Shown: in pieces, positions 34,550 through 51,429 of the stretch | Numbering within the stretch: position 1 is the first letter of the stretch | Layout of the letters: every line of letters starts with the position of its first letter | Assembly (NCBI GenBank): GCA_034670405.1 | Contig: JAXDDX010000034.1 | Span: 2,548,501-2,612,500 of the forward strand | DNA length: 64,000 bases | From: Hoplostethus atlanticus | Lineage: Eukaryota; Chordata; Actinopteri; Trachichthyiformes; Trachichthyidae | Reading direction: 5' to 3' | Notes under the pieces: generated by a model | Told to the model about the DNA's origin: nothing | What the model saw: the letters and a program-made list of their open reading frames with translations, nothing else | Database searches by the model: none | Program-made: the position numbers and the translations under genes

Positions 34550-37132
34550 ATAGGCTGAGCTGATGACGGCTCTGAACAGACAGCGGCTCTCTCTGGCCTC
34601 GATAATGATGTGATGTCCTGTACGTTTCAGACGTCACTCTAATGGGAGCGTTATTTTTGTCCTGTGCAACAAAGAATAGCATTTTGTTAAACGTTGTTAT
34701 CTCTCTTGTTCCCCCCCTCTCTCTCTTTCCTCCTCCTCCCTCTCCTCTGTCAGGTGGAGATCAAGATGAAGAAGACAGAAGCCATCAGGTGGGAGAAGCT
34801 GGAGGGAGAAGGACAGGAGTCCAACATCAAACACTTCACTCCCAGTCAGTATACATCCTAATCGTTTATTTTCTCCTCTTTCCCCAACTTTCTCTTTGTC
34901 TCTCTTCTCATCTCGCTCTCCATCAACCTCCTCGTATTTTTCTCTCTCTCTGAGAAGATCAATACAGGCTTGTGTGTTTGTCTGTTCTGCACTAAAACAA
35001 GAGTGGGCAGTCGAGCCCTGCTTTCGGTATTTCATTAGTTTGACGGTGAAGGTAGGCAGGAAAGGGAGAGGTGTGACAGCAAAGTATGAGTCAGGATTTG
35101 AGCCCACACATTCCCATTACTGTCAGGATTAATTAATTACATAAGTGTGTGTTGTTTTTGTTCGGGCGGGGGGAGGGGTGGGGGGTTTATAGGTAAGTGG
35201 GCTGATACAGTTACACTGTCATCTGATTCCAAAGATGTAAAGATGGTATGAGATCACTTCGCTGTATGTCCACATTTGGCCTGGGAAAGGCTGTTATGCA
35301 CCTCTTGGTGCTGTATTTATTGAAATCTACATCTGGATTGCTTTTCTCCGCTCTCTGCATCTCTTTACATTGCTTGTATGAATATTGTGGGTGTATTTTG
35401 TCCCGACTACGTATAATCCATATCATAATGTGATCCTGACCACATCCATATGAGATTGAAGATCCAGCCCTGTCACTTAATGCATCCTGGCATGATAGGA
35501 TGATAAAAGTCGCAGTAGAAAACAGATAGTTTTGGTCCTTAGTTCTGATTGGCTGAATCAAGCTGTTGTAAAATATCTGATAAACTCACACCTGTGACCA
35601 CAAATGTTAATTTACATGTTATTGAACATCACCATTCATACCAGTACTTACATGCTGCTTAGCACCCAGGTTTTTTAGCTACTGTTCAAAAACTATATTT
35701 CTTGGCAGATGAACATTTAAATATTAAATTTAATTCTTATCAATTAAATAATAGTTTTATTCAACATTTGCAATATTTCTACCCCTGTTTTATAAAGGCA
35801 ATAAATCACTTGACTCAGTGCGTTTCACCTCCTGCCTCACGCCTCCTAGCTGTTCTAAATTCTCTCTAAAGCACCGCCATGCACAGTCATGACTTACAGC
35901 TTAATTGAAATGACAAGTGTAACTGTAACCTTTTTAACGCCGCTTCCTTTCCCTAACAGACGACTACCCGTCATCGTCGCACCGCAACTGGGACAAGGTG
36001 GTGGTGGACATCAGCGAGGAGGAGAAGAAGGAGGAGAAGCTGGAGGGAGACGCGGCGCTCAACAAGCTCTTCCAGCAGATCTACTCCGACGGCTCCGATG
36101 AGGTCAAGAGAGCCATGAACAAGTCCTTTGTGAGTAAACGCTTTAGAGCCGCGCATCTTCTTGGCTAGCTGCAATCACAGTTAATACACAGTGCCTTTAT
36201 GTTGCTGCAAACCGTTCTACACAAGGAACCAATGGGTGTGTGTGACTTGTTTTCATCGCGTCAACTTCACAGTGAGCAAACAAAAAGTATAAAGCAGCAT
36301 AAGCCGTTACACATGCAACACAGAGTGATGCAGCGGTAACAGATTCTTTCGACATGAATAAACGTCCATTAGGGAGCGACACATTAAGTATCCTCGAGGG
36401 ACAAGGATGCATGATCACAACTTGATGTGTATCAGCCTGATGAATGAGGGAAAGTATTGCATTAGCAACAATATGATCCCATGATTCTGCAGTATAATAG
36501 TACACTATAATAAAAATGATTTGCTTTAAGTACCAAAGCTAAAAAAAAGCATTTCCAACTCTGCACACATCTTAAAACTATTACATTGTTTTTGCATTCA
36601 TGGCAAGTTGTCATTCGTGTCTCCAATTTAAACAAACCAGAGCAGAAGATGGTTAGGAGAATAAAACAAGCATATAATGGAATTTAGTGATGATATTTTT
36701 TTTCCCTCCCACTTATTAATGTGGATGTAGTTTGAAGTTGTGTAAAATTACAAAACAGAAGCTGATGAAAAATAGACAAACAAAATGTAAAATAATAAAT
36801 CATTGAAATCATTGTCCAAATTATTTTACTATTCAAATTCCTTTTTGTGCACCAATAGTAGTATCTGTTTTCATAAGAATGGACCTGATGATGCTGCTGT
36901 CAACGTGTCAAGCCATGATCGTTTTGGTTTTTTAAATATAATGATGATATGTTACATAACTGTCCTTAATGAAATGAGGGTCCGTTCCATTCTGGCAATT
37001 TCTCACCCTCGGCCTCTCCTCCCCGTGCAGACGGAGTCAGGTGGTACGGTCCTGAGCACCAACTGGAAAGACGTGGGCAAGAGAAAAGTGGATATCAGCC
37101 CACCCGATGATGTTGAGGTCAAGAAGAACTGA
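19065..37132 (+). CDS. sugt1: SGT1 homolog, MIS12 kinetochore assembly / HSP90 cochaperone
   Basis: SGT1 links HSP90 to SKP1-type ubiquitin ligases and to kinetochore and NLR complexes in cytoplasm and nucleus. Coding exons: 19065-19214, 20936-21026, 21485-21554, 21893-21963, 23183-23236, 24586-24614, 24813-24835, 25165-25261, 26965-27072, 34754-34844, 35960-36129, 37031-37132; all GT-AG, phases agree, 1056 nt, 351 aa. Domains: TPR region (about 36-128, with [15 protein letters not shown]), short linker coded by two tiny exons, CS domain (about 164-233, [18 protein letters not shown]), SGS domain (about 262-351, [30 protein letters not shown]). The first exon is uncertain: the frame is open from ATG 19065 but the 35 residues before [14 protein letters not shown] do not resemble other SGT1 proteins, and a pyrimidine-rich CAG precedes the conserved part. 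Confidence 0.92.
19634..20368. mobile_element. Non-autonomous DNA transposon with long terminal inverted repeats
   Basis: The left end (about 19634-19710) and right end (about 20297-20368) are inverted copies of about 70 bases sharing 'ggttgtttttcctctgtact'. The 735-bp element lies in sugt1 intron 1. No transposase is readable; the inner open frame is hydrophobic low-complexity sequence. Superfamily not determined. Confidence 0.6.
21573..21665. repeat. (TG)n plus flank, source of intronic duplication
   Basis: TG run 21573-21606 followed by a 54-base unique flank (21612-21665). The flank occurs again at 22838-22891. Confidence 0.85.
21873..21888 (+). repeat. Poly-C tract at sugt1 exon 4 acceptor
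   Basis: An uninterrupted C run leads to TGCAG, the acceptor of exon 4. It acts as the polypyrimidine tract. Confidence 0.85.
22370..22780. mobile_element. hAT-like MITE, copy 1
   Basis: Begins with 'gcagtgctggggtcgttac' and ends with 'gtaatttgttgcactactg', the shape of the fish 'cagtgctgggtaa...gttac' family. The inner text 'ataacaaaagtgacattg' matches that of a second copy at 44850-45215. Lies in sugt1 intron 4. Confidence 0.45.
22775..22930 (+). pseudogene. Partial copy of sugt1 exon 4 with (TG)n and intron flank
   Basis: A TG run (22775-22837) is followed by the 54-base flank also found at 21612-21665, then by 36 bases (22895-22930) identical to the start of sugt1 exon 4 plus one acceptor base (21892-21927). 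About 226 bases of intron between flank and exon are missing from the copy, and the rest of the exon is absent. It is a recent partial duplication inside intron 4, without its own CAG acceptor. Confidence 0.85.
23290..23560. mobile_element. Possible degenerate 'GATATTGGCC' type element, second patch
   Basis: Contains 'gggctgatattggcccgat' and 'gaatatcggcacaaaatagc', similar in wording to 6517-6730. Located in sugt1 intron 5. Boundaries not seen. Confidence 0.25.
24144..24171. repeat. (CA)n microsatellite, sugt1 intron 5
   Basis: About 13 CA units. A C-tract at 24543-24557 and a T-run at 24719-24734 also lie nearby, next to exons 6 and 7. Confidence 0.9.
25421..25450. repeat. (CA)n microsatellite, sugt1 intron 8
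   Basis: About 14 CA units. The rest of intron 8 (25262-26964) shows no gene or clear element. Confidence 0.9.
27397..27775. mobile_element. Degenerate non-autonomous element in sugt1 intron 9
   Basis: The left edge reads 'aaggtccctatggccatag'; the inverted right edge reads 'cagggttcccactgtggcc'. Inside are phrases such as 'gggaatatcagggaatttt' and 'ggtcatggaa'. This matches a common fish repeat beginning 'agggttcccac'. Terminal repeats are imperfect. Confidence 0.4.
27776..29600. other. sugt1 intron 9, nothing recognised
   Basis: Mixed unique-looking DNA with a GA run near 28555-28575 and CA near 28322-28336. No exon with matching family sequence was found. Confidence 0.5.
29787..29947. 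repeat. (CT)n and (CA)n tracts, sugt1 intron 9
   Basis: CT run at 29789-29815 and CA run at 29916-29947. Together with the adjacent minisatellite they produce long but meaningless open frames on both strands. Confidence 0.9.
29948..30180 (+). repeat. 27-bp minisatellite with alternating variants
   Basis: About eight copies of a roughly 27-bp unit built on 'CACCTACCTTCTGSATAACA'. Copies with TGCATAA and TGGATAA mostly alternate, giving a 54-bp higher-order period; a CA expansion sits inside the last copies. Confidence 0.85.
30317..30361. repeat. (CA)n microsatellite
   Basis: About 22 CA units in sugt1 intron 9. Further CA runs lie at 30822-30854, 31085-31112 and 31605-31640. Confidence 0.9.
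30410..30800. other. Unique mixed-composition block in sugt1 intron 9
   Basis: A block without simple repeats, apart from an A-run at 30638-30650, and with ordered AT and GC motifs (for example TTTAAATTTTT and ATTTAAATGAA). It could be a conserved non-coding element, but the sequence alone does not prove that. No splice-supported exon was seen. Confidence 0.25.
32165..33480 (-). mobile_element. Decayed L2/Rex-like LINE, internally deleted
   Basis: Read on the minus strand, the segment carries fragments of a non-LTR retrotransposon reverse transcriptase in order: [12 protein letters not shown] (about 33290-33250), a palm/finger fragment [14 protein letters not shown] (about 33115-33075), SCGVPQGS (about 33020-32997), [10 protein letters not shown] (about 32630-32600), APEYVLELL and a C-terminal [15 protein letters not shown] block (about 32425-32380). 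The stretch between the finger fragment and GVPQGS is missing and the YADD catalytic motif is not readable. Many stops and frame shifts occur. Inserted antisense to sugt1 in intron 9. Confidence 0.85.
33670..33690. repeat. Poly-T tract
   Basis: A T run of about 20 bases about 190 bases beyond the 5' edge of the LINE remnant, in sugt1 intron 9. Confidence 0.8.
34258..34347. repeat. (CT)45 microsatellite
   Basis: About 90 bases of uninterrupted CT, the longest pure repeat in the window. A second compound CT/CA run lies at 34466-34547, about 200 bases before sugt1 exon 10. Confidence 0.95.
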
Positions 37133-37666
37133 ACATCTCTCCGTCTCTTTCGCTCACTCTGTTTTCTGACTTTATCTTCCTTCATTTCTCCCCCCACTCC
37201 CCCCCAGAGGTGGTTAAGTCATTTGACGAGTCTGTTGAACAGATTGGTTAAAATCATCTGATCATTAAAGGGTGTTTGGTTCAAAAGGTAACTAAGGTCT
37301 GAACTGGAGTCTCACCGAGAGACGCAGACTTGCGATTAAACTTTCAGATCTGGTTTTAGAACATCGTTCCTCTTGTTTTCTCATCTCTCTCCCTCCTCTC
37401 TTTCTCCACCGCCCAGAGCCTTTCTATTAGGGAGCCTTTTAGGATGTCCCAATCTCACCACTTGTATAAATATGTAAAGATATTAAAAATAGGAGGTGTT
37501 TTAATGATAATACAAATGTGTTTCTGGGCTCATGCAGTTTTTTTTCTGTACACTTGATAAGAAGTCAACAGCAATACACATCGAACTGACGTGTCTGGAA
37601 TCTGTGACATGTCAACCAATGGCTCAGCACCGGCCATTCCCTCAGTGTGATTCAAGCTTCAATGTA

Positions 37667-37672
37667 AATAAA
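37667..37672 (+). promoter_or_regulatory. sugt1 polyadenylation signal
   Basis: AATAAA about 535 bases after the sugt1 stop; the 3' UTR would be 37133 to about 37695. Confidence 0.65.
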
Positions 37673-37699
37673 AGATTTGTTTAGCTCACAAACCATGTC

Positions 37700-38900
37700 T
37701 GTGTTTTGTGATTTGACGTTCCTAGAAACTGTTTTGGAGAGGTCAAGATGTGATCCATCACGTGCAAAAACACAGATACATTAGGACAGGGAAGCGTGCT
37801 CAGTAATTATGTGCTGGGAGGAATGGGATGTGGCGTTGCTGATAAACGTCCAGTCAGTTCAGATGGTTTTGACAGCCTGAGGATATGGTTTACCGATCAT
37901 AGCTTGATTGGTATCAAGTCAGAGAGCCCAGAGTTGTTTGGCTAGAGGGAGAAGATGTGGTAAAGGTGATTTACAGTAGGGGATCTGGGAAAGCAGGCCC
38001 CCCTCCTGTTCCTCAACCGCATATGCACCATAGCTGTAGATGTGAGGAGGTGTCCTGCTGAGGCACGAGAGCATTAATATGGATCAGCCTGCTAACCGCA
38101 TCATCAAGCCTCTCGCACAGAGTTAAGTGTTAAATTCATCGCACATCGTTTCATCTCATGACGATCAAACGCCCATTTGTGGCTCTGGATGGAACTCTTC
38201 GCTTCCCAGCTACCACATCACACTCTCTCACTCACACACACACACACAGACACACTCCTTCACTCTCCCTGACACACACACCGCCCCCACCCTTACCCCC
38301 TACCCCCGCCTGAAGCGACTCCGTGACATCAAAAGGAGCTAAGCGCTTTGCATCGTGGGTAAGATCTGGGAGCGTGACGGCTACAGAGTCTTTAGTCTCA
38401 TTAAAGAGTTCCAGAGCTGCAACTCTCGCATTAAACAACTCTGGAAACTTCTTTCTGCTCATCCCTTTGGAGCAGCTAGGAGATGTGACATCTCAAAACT
38501 GAAAAGTGTTTAAGGAGTGTGAAAGGGGGATGAGGGGGGGTCCCAAAATTGAATGGAAATTAGGAAATTAGCTCAATAATCCTGTACAAGTAGCCTGTAA
38601 TGTCATGCGGTCAATAACGGAGAAGAGTTTGGCGTTTCAAAGTTTCCTTAAAAAAATGTTTATTCGTCGACATTGCACTTTGAAATTGCTGCTTTGATGC
38701 AGCTGAAAATACACTCAGCTGAAAGGAGATACCAGGACAAAGCATACAGTACATTTTGATCGCTACTTAGGAAGGAAATAGGTGGAGGGAAAGAGTTTAA
38801 ACACAGTGGCCAGAAATATTCCTCGCTAGCGTGATGAAACGTGACACGCACACACACACACACACACCAGACACCGTCTGAGCCAGCTAACTTTGTACCT
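37700..38900. other. Convergent sugt1/cnmd intergenic region
   Basis: The two genes face each other. Only a short CA run (38234-38250) and unassigned unique DNA are seen. A minus-strand poly(A) hexamer at 38659-38664 could extend the cnmd 3' UTR. Confidence 0.5.
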
Positions 38901-38906
38901 TATACA

Positions 38907-38912
38907 TTTATT
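38907..38912 (-). promoter_or_regulatory. cnmd polyadenylation signal
   Basis: AATAAA on the minus strand about 535 bases after the cnmd stop codon. An alternative lies at 38659-38664. Confidence 0.55.
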
Positions 38913-39448
38913 TACATCAAAAAGCAAAGAATGACAGAAAAAGTAAAAAGGGCAGAAAATCTATAAATACAAGTTTACATAAAACCACTGCTTCCCATGT
39001 AGATAGACGGCTGGTGTGATGGGTTTCAACTCTAGAAGTTAATGTAGTTGATTGTAAATGGGATGTTCATAACTCTTTCTTGACGCGGGACCTTGATCTG
39101 TAGTTCAGTAGGACCTCCATCTATAGTTTGGTTGGTATAGGTTGTTTTTTTACTGAAGACAGGCTGTACAGTGTGCAGGCACAGCATGAGGTCTACCCGG
39201 CATCGCATACCTTCACATGTGATACCATGCGTGGCCTAGATTCTGTATCATGCATTTATAGTATGCAATGCTGAACACGGTTACTGATATTCTTCGTTTT
39301 GATCACTAGTCCCTAGGCGGGACTAGGAAGCCGGGGCCTCCGTTTCCTAAAGCTTTCCCTTCATCTCCCTCACCTTGCAAGAACAAACCCTCAATCCCTC
39401 CCTCAATCTCTCCTGGACTCTCCCATTATCCCAGGAGGGTAGGGGTGT

Positions 39449-45451
<6,003 letters not shown>

Positions 45452-45496
45452 GACTGGAACCAAACACCCGAGGAAACCCAGTCCACCAAGTCAGCA

Positions 45497-45499
<3 letters not shown>

Positions 45500-45536
<37 letters not shown>

Positions 45537-45588
45537 GTTTCTTCTCTCTTTCCCTCTCTCACTCCACCCCCCCCCCCCCCCCCCCCCG
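45500..45588. repeat. (CT)n and poly-C upstream of cnmd start
   Basis: CT run 45500-45532 and about 21 C at 45567-45587, i.e. GA and G runs in transcript sense, 50-140 bases upstream of the cnmd ATG and so in its leader or proximal promoter. Confidence 0.9.
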
Positions 45589-47280
45589 CCCGCGTCGTGT
45601 TTGATTACCATCTTAGGAAGTGAACGGGTACACACTGTGCGTGCGTGTGCGCGCCTCACCGGGCTGCCTACCTGGACAGCGGGCGCGCGCTGAAGGCTCG
45701 GAGGACTCGGGAGCTTAACGGTAAAGATGAGTCTTGAACCAGCAGCACTCAGTTGGCAGGGCAAGCTAACCAAACAGCCCGAGGGCCCACAACACAGGCG
45801 TATGAAACCCTTCCCTTCTGTGAATAACGGTCGGTTACACAGTGATCCATATGAGAAATATGTTATATATGAAATATTTTATACAGGCATATCAATACTG
45901 TGCGTTTTCATTAAAGGTGGGTAACGGTGACCTCCAGTCGGTGATCATCATATAAGCAACCAAAAGTCAGTTATATGTTCAGTAAAGCAATCGTTTATCC
46001 TTTCTCCCTTAAAGGACCCTGTCCTCATATAACTTACATGAGTTTGATACTGTATTCTCTGAATTTCATATCATATATCAGGCTAAGTGGGTAAGCTTCA
46101 TCCATTCCGAAATTCAAACGGTGAGTAAACTGAGTGGAGGTGGGTTTACCCTCTACTAGCCTACATCCCTGCTCATAACTGATTGCTGAAGAATGAGGTG
46201 ATTTAACACTCATGGATGTTCAAACACTTTTCATGCGCACAGAGACTAAACCCCCATCTCTCTCTCTCTCTCTCTCTGCGTAAATTGTGCTATAGGTCAA
46301 AGGTGACTCCGGTGGAATGTGTCATGTTTGCTCAAACTCAGACTAGAGACCGTTACTTACATTGCTCTGCAGCTGACAAAGGACAGCTTCGATAGACCCC
46401 GAAATTAATTGACTATCTCCCGTATCTCCCGTCCAGATCTCCTTTACTGTTATTGATATTGTACTGAATCCATGAATGATAATGGGGGATTACGTAAGGG
46501 CGCACCGTGCGCATTGGCAGGTAGACAAAAACATTCAGACAGTGCAGGAACATTTGTACGCATTGACTTCATGTTCTGCATTTGGAATGGCGTGTAATGT
46601 AGCACATTTTGATAATGTGCCAAAACGTAACCTTAGTCTCCCTCTTATATGCCAGAAGGTTTTTAGGAGAGACAAATAATCAAACAATCGTCCTCTATCT
46701 TACGCATTTTACGGTATATGCACCTTTACGCACGGTCTGGCGCATTACGCACGGGTCTTCTATACGTATATTTCAAGTGCTGACTAATTTATGTGGAATA
46801 GTATACTCTTTCTGTACTGGCAGGCTCGGTATCCCGGTTTAATTTTGCTAGCACAACGAAATCTTTAATATCGGTAACTGCACTCCAGCTATATCGTTCG
46901 TCAAATAGGATTGTTAAGAGCGTAGATACATATGCTAAACATTACTGGGTTTCCTCTCCTCATTTTCTTGAGGCGACAGAATATTTTGCTACAAAACCTT
47001 GGCATCTGCTCTGGCATCTTACCAACAAAATCCTATTCACAAAAGGGAAAAAGTCCAAACTGACCTTCTTATGTCGGCTGCAAGGACAGAGGCTCACTAC
47101 TGCAATAACAGCGACGCCTGTTGGCTTTCAGCAGTGACTGACCTGACTGGAATATCCAAGAATACCCTTCTGCGCACAGACTAGAATAAGTCTATATCCT
47201 ATTATTAAGAATTTATCCTGTTTATCCAGTTTGGGAGATTAGAACCAAGGGTCAAATATTAGAGACGAGATCATAGTTTC
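45589..47280. other. cnmd upstream / pcdh8 downstream region
   Basis: About 1.7 kb with a CT run at 46255-46277 and otherwise AT-rich unique DNA. It should contain the cnmd promoter, but no clear TATA box was fixed. No gene is seen. Confidence 0.5.
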
Positions 47281-47297
47281 ATAATAGTATTTCAAAG

Positions 47298-47303
47298 TTT
47301 ATT
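47298..47303 (-). promoter_or_regulatory. pcdh8 polyadenylation signal
   Basis: AATAAA on the minus strand about 525 bases after the pcdh8 stop. The AT-rich 3' UTR would be 47828 to about 47280. Confidence 0.6.
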
Positions 47304-47772
47304 TTCTCTTAGAATATCGTGATCATAAAAAAAACTATACAATTACATTATTGCATTCAAATAATTTCATACACCGTTATCAACTTGATACATTGTGGGT
47401 CACCGGCCTCAAACTGAACAGTTTCTGGGGCCATTTTAAATAGTAAGCATGCTTAAAGATCAATAATTACAATTCATATTTACATATCTTCATTTTTTAA
47501 TTATTACTTTTATAAAAAATAAAGTCTCTCTATGTACAAAACCTTGCATATGATACACTTCATGTCCAGCAAATTCCTCAAAGTGACTGAATGGACTCCA
47601 AATGTAACTTTTACTTTGAAACATTTAAAAATGCAAAATCCACAAATATTAGGATATAAACTCATATATACACACTCTCTACAGCAACAAATAATCTACA
47701 TTTTTACATGATTCTCATTGTCAGTGATTCATAAATTAAATCTTCAACCGTGTACGGTTCTTGGAGAGTGCA

Positions 47773-47774
<2 letters not shown>

Positions 47775-47816
<42 letters not shown>
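47775..47816 (-). repeat. (CA)n in pcdh8 3' UTR
   Basis: A run of about 21 dinucleotides that begins only 12 bases after the pcdh8 stop codon; in the mRNA it reads (CA)n. Confidence 0.9.
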
Positions 47817-47817
<1 letters not shown>

Positions 47818-47828
47818 AAGTGTGTCTT

Positions 47829-50800
47829 CTACACTTCATCGGCGGGACAGTGTGTTGGGGTGGGGGTGTAAACAGGTATGGTGATATCGCTGATCTCCTG
47901 GACCCGTACAGGCCTGGGGGGGGTGACCAGAACGTAGTCGTATTCTCTGTGCAGCACCTTCTCGTACACGCTCTGCAGCCCCACCGTTTTGGGGATGTGG
48001 GCCTGGTAGTAGTTGTCCCTGCGGTTGGGGTCCCGGGGCAGGGAGGCCGTCTTAGACAGGCTGCTGAAGGAGGAGAGGGTCGGGGCCGGTGAGACGCCTG
48101 GCGAGGGTCCGGCGTTGGCCCGAACCGCCGAGGGACTCCAGCAACGATCCGAGTGTCCCAGGACCTTACACTCACTGGTGCATGCCCACAAACCTTAGAG
48201 AGAGGGAGGGGGGGCTATTAGATCTCCCATTCACGAGGTCAGGCCCAGTGCGTACACCCCATCATACACCCTATCAAGATTTCTATAGTGATTTTGCCCT
48301 TACCACTTTGGCCGCCCATGGGAGGAACGACAGCCCCGTCCTTCTTCAGGCCGGTGTCTCCACTGACATCACTGTCACTGTCGTTGAAGTCGCTGTCCCC
48401 TTTGCCACTGTCCTTGCCACTGAAGGCCGGGTCCCTGGCAGAGATGGTGGTGTAAGAGTTCCCCTTCCAGATAGTGATGGGCCTCACAGCCTCCTTGCTG
48501 TTCCCATAGCCAGGCAGAGTGGAGTAGCCCTGGGGAGGGAGAAGGAGGAAAACAGAGGTTATATCTCTTGCACACAAGGTGAAGACACTGGAGAATTTTT
48601 GTTTTTGTATTGCCACCCCCCCCCCCCACCCCCTCTCTCATGTGAACACACAGTCCCATAAGCTCATCTCACCTCATGTTTATTCCCTCGGGGCTTGCTG
48701 TCTGAGTCATACACGCAGGGGACCTCGCTGCCATCCTCTGAGGCCGAGCACATGTCGCTGCCCCCGGGGTGAGCCGAGGTGAATCCCCCGGGCTGGCTGG
48801 TGTAGGAGTGCCCGTCGAACCCTCCCCCGGCCCCGTGGAGAGGCAGCAGCGGGTTGTCCACGTGGTTCCTGCTCCGTTCCAGCGTGCCCTTCTCCCCGTA
48901 CGAGTCGCTGTCCTCTCCACTCTTGTCCCGTTTGCGCCGGTTGCAGGTGGTGGCGATGAGGATGATGGCGAGCAGCAGGAGCGTGCAGCTCCCTGCAAGA
49001 ACAACGATAATCACCACCGACAGGTCCCACTGTGCGTGTACCTCGTCTCCGCTGCCTGACTGGTACACGGTCCTGTCGCTCGGCGGGGAGCCCGCGATGA
49101 TGAGGAAGTGGAGCGTGGCGGTGGAGGTGAGCGCGGGCCTCCCGTTGTCACTCACCGTGACGGTCACGCTCAGTGTTTCGTCTACGTCATGGCTGAGCAC
49201 CTGGTTGAGGTAGATCTCCCCGGTGGCTTTATTAACGGAGAACACGGACGGTTCCCCTGTGGCCAGCCCGTAGGACAGCTCCGAGTTCACGCCCTCGTCC
49301 GAGTCCCGTGCTTCCACTCGGGTGATGACGTAGCCCGTCGGTGCGTCCCGGGGCAGGAGAACCTCAGCGGAGCCGTTGTTTAGGGCCGGCTGCGTGATGA
49401 CCGGTGCGTTGTCATTCTGGTCCACTATCCTCACGTAGACATTGGCGCTACCGGAGAGGGGCGGAGAGCCGCCGTCGCTGGCCGTGATGCGGAGCTCCAG
49501 CTGCTTCATCACCTCATAGTTGAAGCTCCGGAGCGCGTACAGCGAGCCGCTGGCGGGGTCCAGGGACACGAATGTGGAAATAGGGGAGCCCATAAAGTAG
49601 GTGTCCGCCAGTTTGTAGCTGACCTTCCCGTTTGACCCCATGTCCATATCCCTCGCGACGACCGTGGTGATGTATGAGCCCGGTGCATTGTTCTCCAACA
49701 CGGCCACCTCATACACCGGCTTACTGAACACGGGAGCGTTGTCGTTCTCGTCTGTCAACCGGATGGTGTACTGAGTGATGGTCCTGAACGGAGGCGAGCC
49801 CAAATCCTCCGCCACCACTGTTAGGTTATACTCGGGGATCTTCTCCCGGTCTAACGGGTTGGTACTCACTATCATAAAGCTGTCCTCGTATGCCTGCTGC
49901 AGTCTGAAGTGGTCGTGTCCGTAGAGGGTGCAGTGCACCTGTCCGTTAGCACCGGAGTCTCTGTCCGAGGTGCTGACCAGAGCAACGAAACTCTCTCTGG
50001 CCGCTGCCTCGGTTATGTACGCTATCCCCGCCGTGATGGACGTCATGGGGGTGATGGAGATCTCCGGTGCGTTGTCGTTAACGTCCTGCACCTGTACTAC
50101 AATTTTACAGATGGCCGGGCTCGGGTTAGGACCCAGGTCGGTGGCCTGGACATCGAACTCATACGTGTTCTTGCTCTCAAAGTCGATGGGGCTCTCGAGG
50201 GTGAGCCGTCCGGTCTTCCGGTCCACTCTGAAGAGCTGCCGTATCTCGGGGGGCATCTGGTTACCGAATCCGTACACCACCTCGCCATTCAGTCCCTCGT
50301 CCGGGTCCTCCGCGTTCAGGTCCAACAAGAGGAAGCCCACCGGTGCGTCCTCGGGCAGGTCCACGGAGAAGCTGTTCCGGTCGAACACCGGACTGTTGTC
50401 GTTGTAGTCTTTAACCTTGACGTTGATGCGCGTGGTTCCGGTGCGGGACGGGTTGCCACCGTCCATAGCAACCAGCTCCAGCGCGTAAGAAGCCTGCGTC
50501 TCCCGGTCCAGCTCCTTCATGAGCACCAGCTCCGCATATTTAACCCCGTCGGCCCTGCTGAGCACGTCGATGGAAAAGTGGCTGTTTACGGAGATCTGGT
50601 AGCTTTGGATGTAGTTTACCCCCACGTCCTCGTCCACGGCGAAGTCCAACGGGATCCTGGTGCCCACCGCCGTGTTTTCGGAGATCTCCAGACTCGACTC
50701 TTTCCGGGGGAACTCGGGGGAGTTGTCGTTGATGTCCTTGACCTCCACCTCGACGTGGATGAGTTTGAACTGCTCTTTGGAGAAGCTGACCACGTCGAAA

Positions 50801-51117
50801 GCGATGAGGCAGTGCAGGGTGTGTTTGCAGATCCTCTCCCTGTCTATCCTTTCTCCTATGGTCAGCTGCCCGTCGCTCTCCCTCAGACGGATAAAAGAAG
50901 AGTTGAACTGTTTCATCATCCTGAAATTGGTCCTGGAGCCCCCCGAGGAGGAGGGGTGAGTGGAGGAGATGTCCTTGGCCAAGTTTCCGATCACTGTCCC
51001 CGGTGCGTCCTCTTCAAATGTCTGATATTTCACCGTCTTTCCCTGTGTGAGAGCGGCCAGGCTTGCCAGGGAGATGCACGCCAGCACCAGCAGCCCGTTC
51101 CACCCTGTTTCTCTCAT
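47829..51117 (-). CDS. pcdh8: Protocadherin-8 (paraxial protocadherin type)
   Basis: A single-pass cadherin-family adhesion protein; fish and frog PAPC drives cell movements and somite formation. Coding exons in transcript order: 51117-48673, 48529-48304, 48193-47829; phases agree, 1011 aa (human 1070). The large first exon codes for signal peptide (about 1-26), six cadherin repeats joined by calcium linkers DINDN (128), DYNDN (237), DVNDN (345), DENDN (456) and DQNDN (566), and one membrane helix (about 700-723, [20 protein letters not shown]) followed by CNRRKR. The short exons code for a conserved tail: [40 protein letters not shown] and [21 protein letters not shown] chose ATG 51117 because it starts a normal signal peptide; an in-frame ATG at 51156 would add 13 residues. 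Large single ectodomain exon and tail are typical of PCDH8. Confidence 0.96.
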
Positions 51118-51347
51118 CCTGACACCTTCACTCCAAAATAATCTAAAATTCAGCAAACTGTCCGCACTGAACCCAACTTGCAGTTAAAACAAAACGCACC
51201 TGCAAAACGCACTTCCTCCCCCTTTCTTTTCGACTCTCCAAAGCTCTTTTTTATTATAAAGCCTATAATAAATATTCCATAGGTCTGTCGATGCGCACTC
51301 TGTATGCGCTCTGCTCTCTCTCTTTTGGAGGTGTGCTGCTCTCAGCG

Positions 51348-51429
51348 CAAGGGGGCTGCAGTGTCTGCAGGAGGGTTTATACGGCGAGGCATGCAAATGA
51401 GCCGCACTGTGACCAATCCGCGCTTTGAA
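51348..51429 (-). promoter_or_regulatory. pcdh8 core promoter
   Basis: Read on the minus strand, in order toward the gene: TTCAAAG (51429-51423, a TCF/LEF-type site), ATTGG CCAAT box (51417-51413), octamer ATTTGCAT (51398-51391), TATA-like GTATAAAC (51382-51375). A start about 25-30 bases on, near 51350, would give a leader of about 230 bases. Spacing of CCAAT, octamer and TATA is that of a classic focused promoter. Start site not proven. Confidence 0.6.

Noticed and set aside
39306-39326. Short hairpin CTAGTCCC...GGGACTAG in the cnmd 3' UTR
   Set aside because: An 8-base stem is too short to claim a function or a microRNA precursor.
49909-51141. 410-codon open frame on the + strand opposite pcdh8 exon 1
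   Set aside because: It is the antisense shadow of a GC-rich coding exon. It has no recognisable domain, and the minus-strand cadherin repeats explain the sequence fully.
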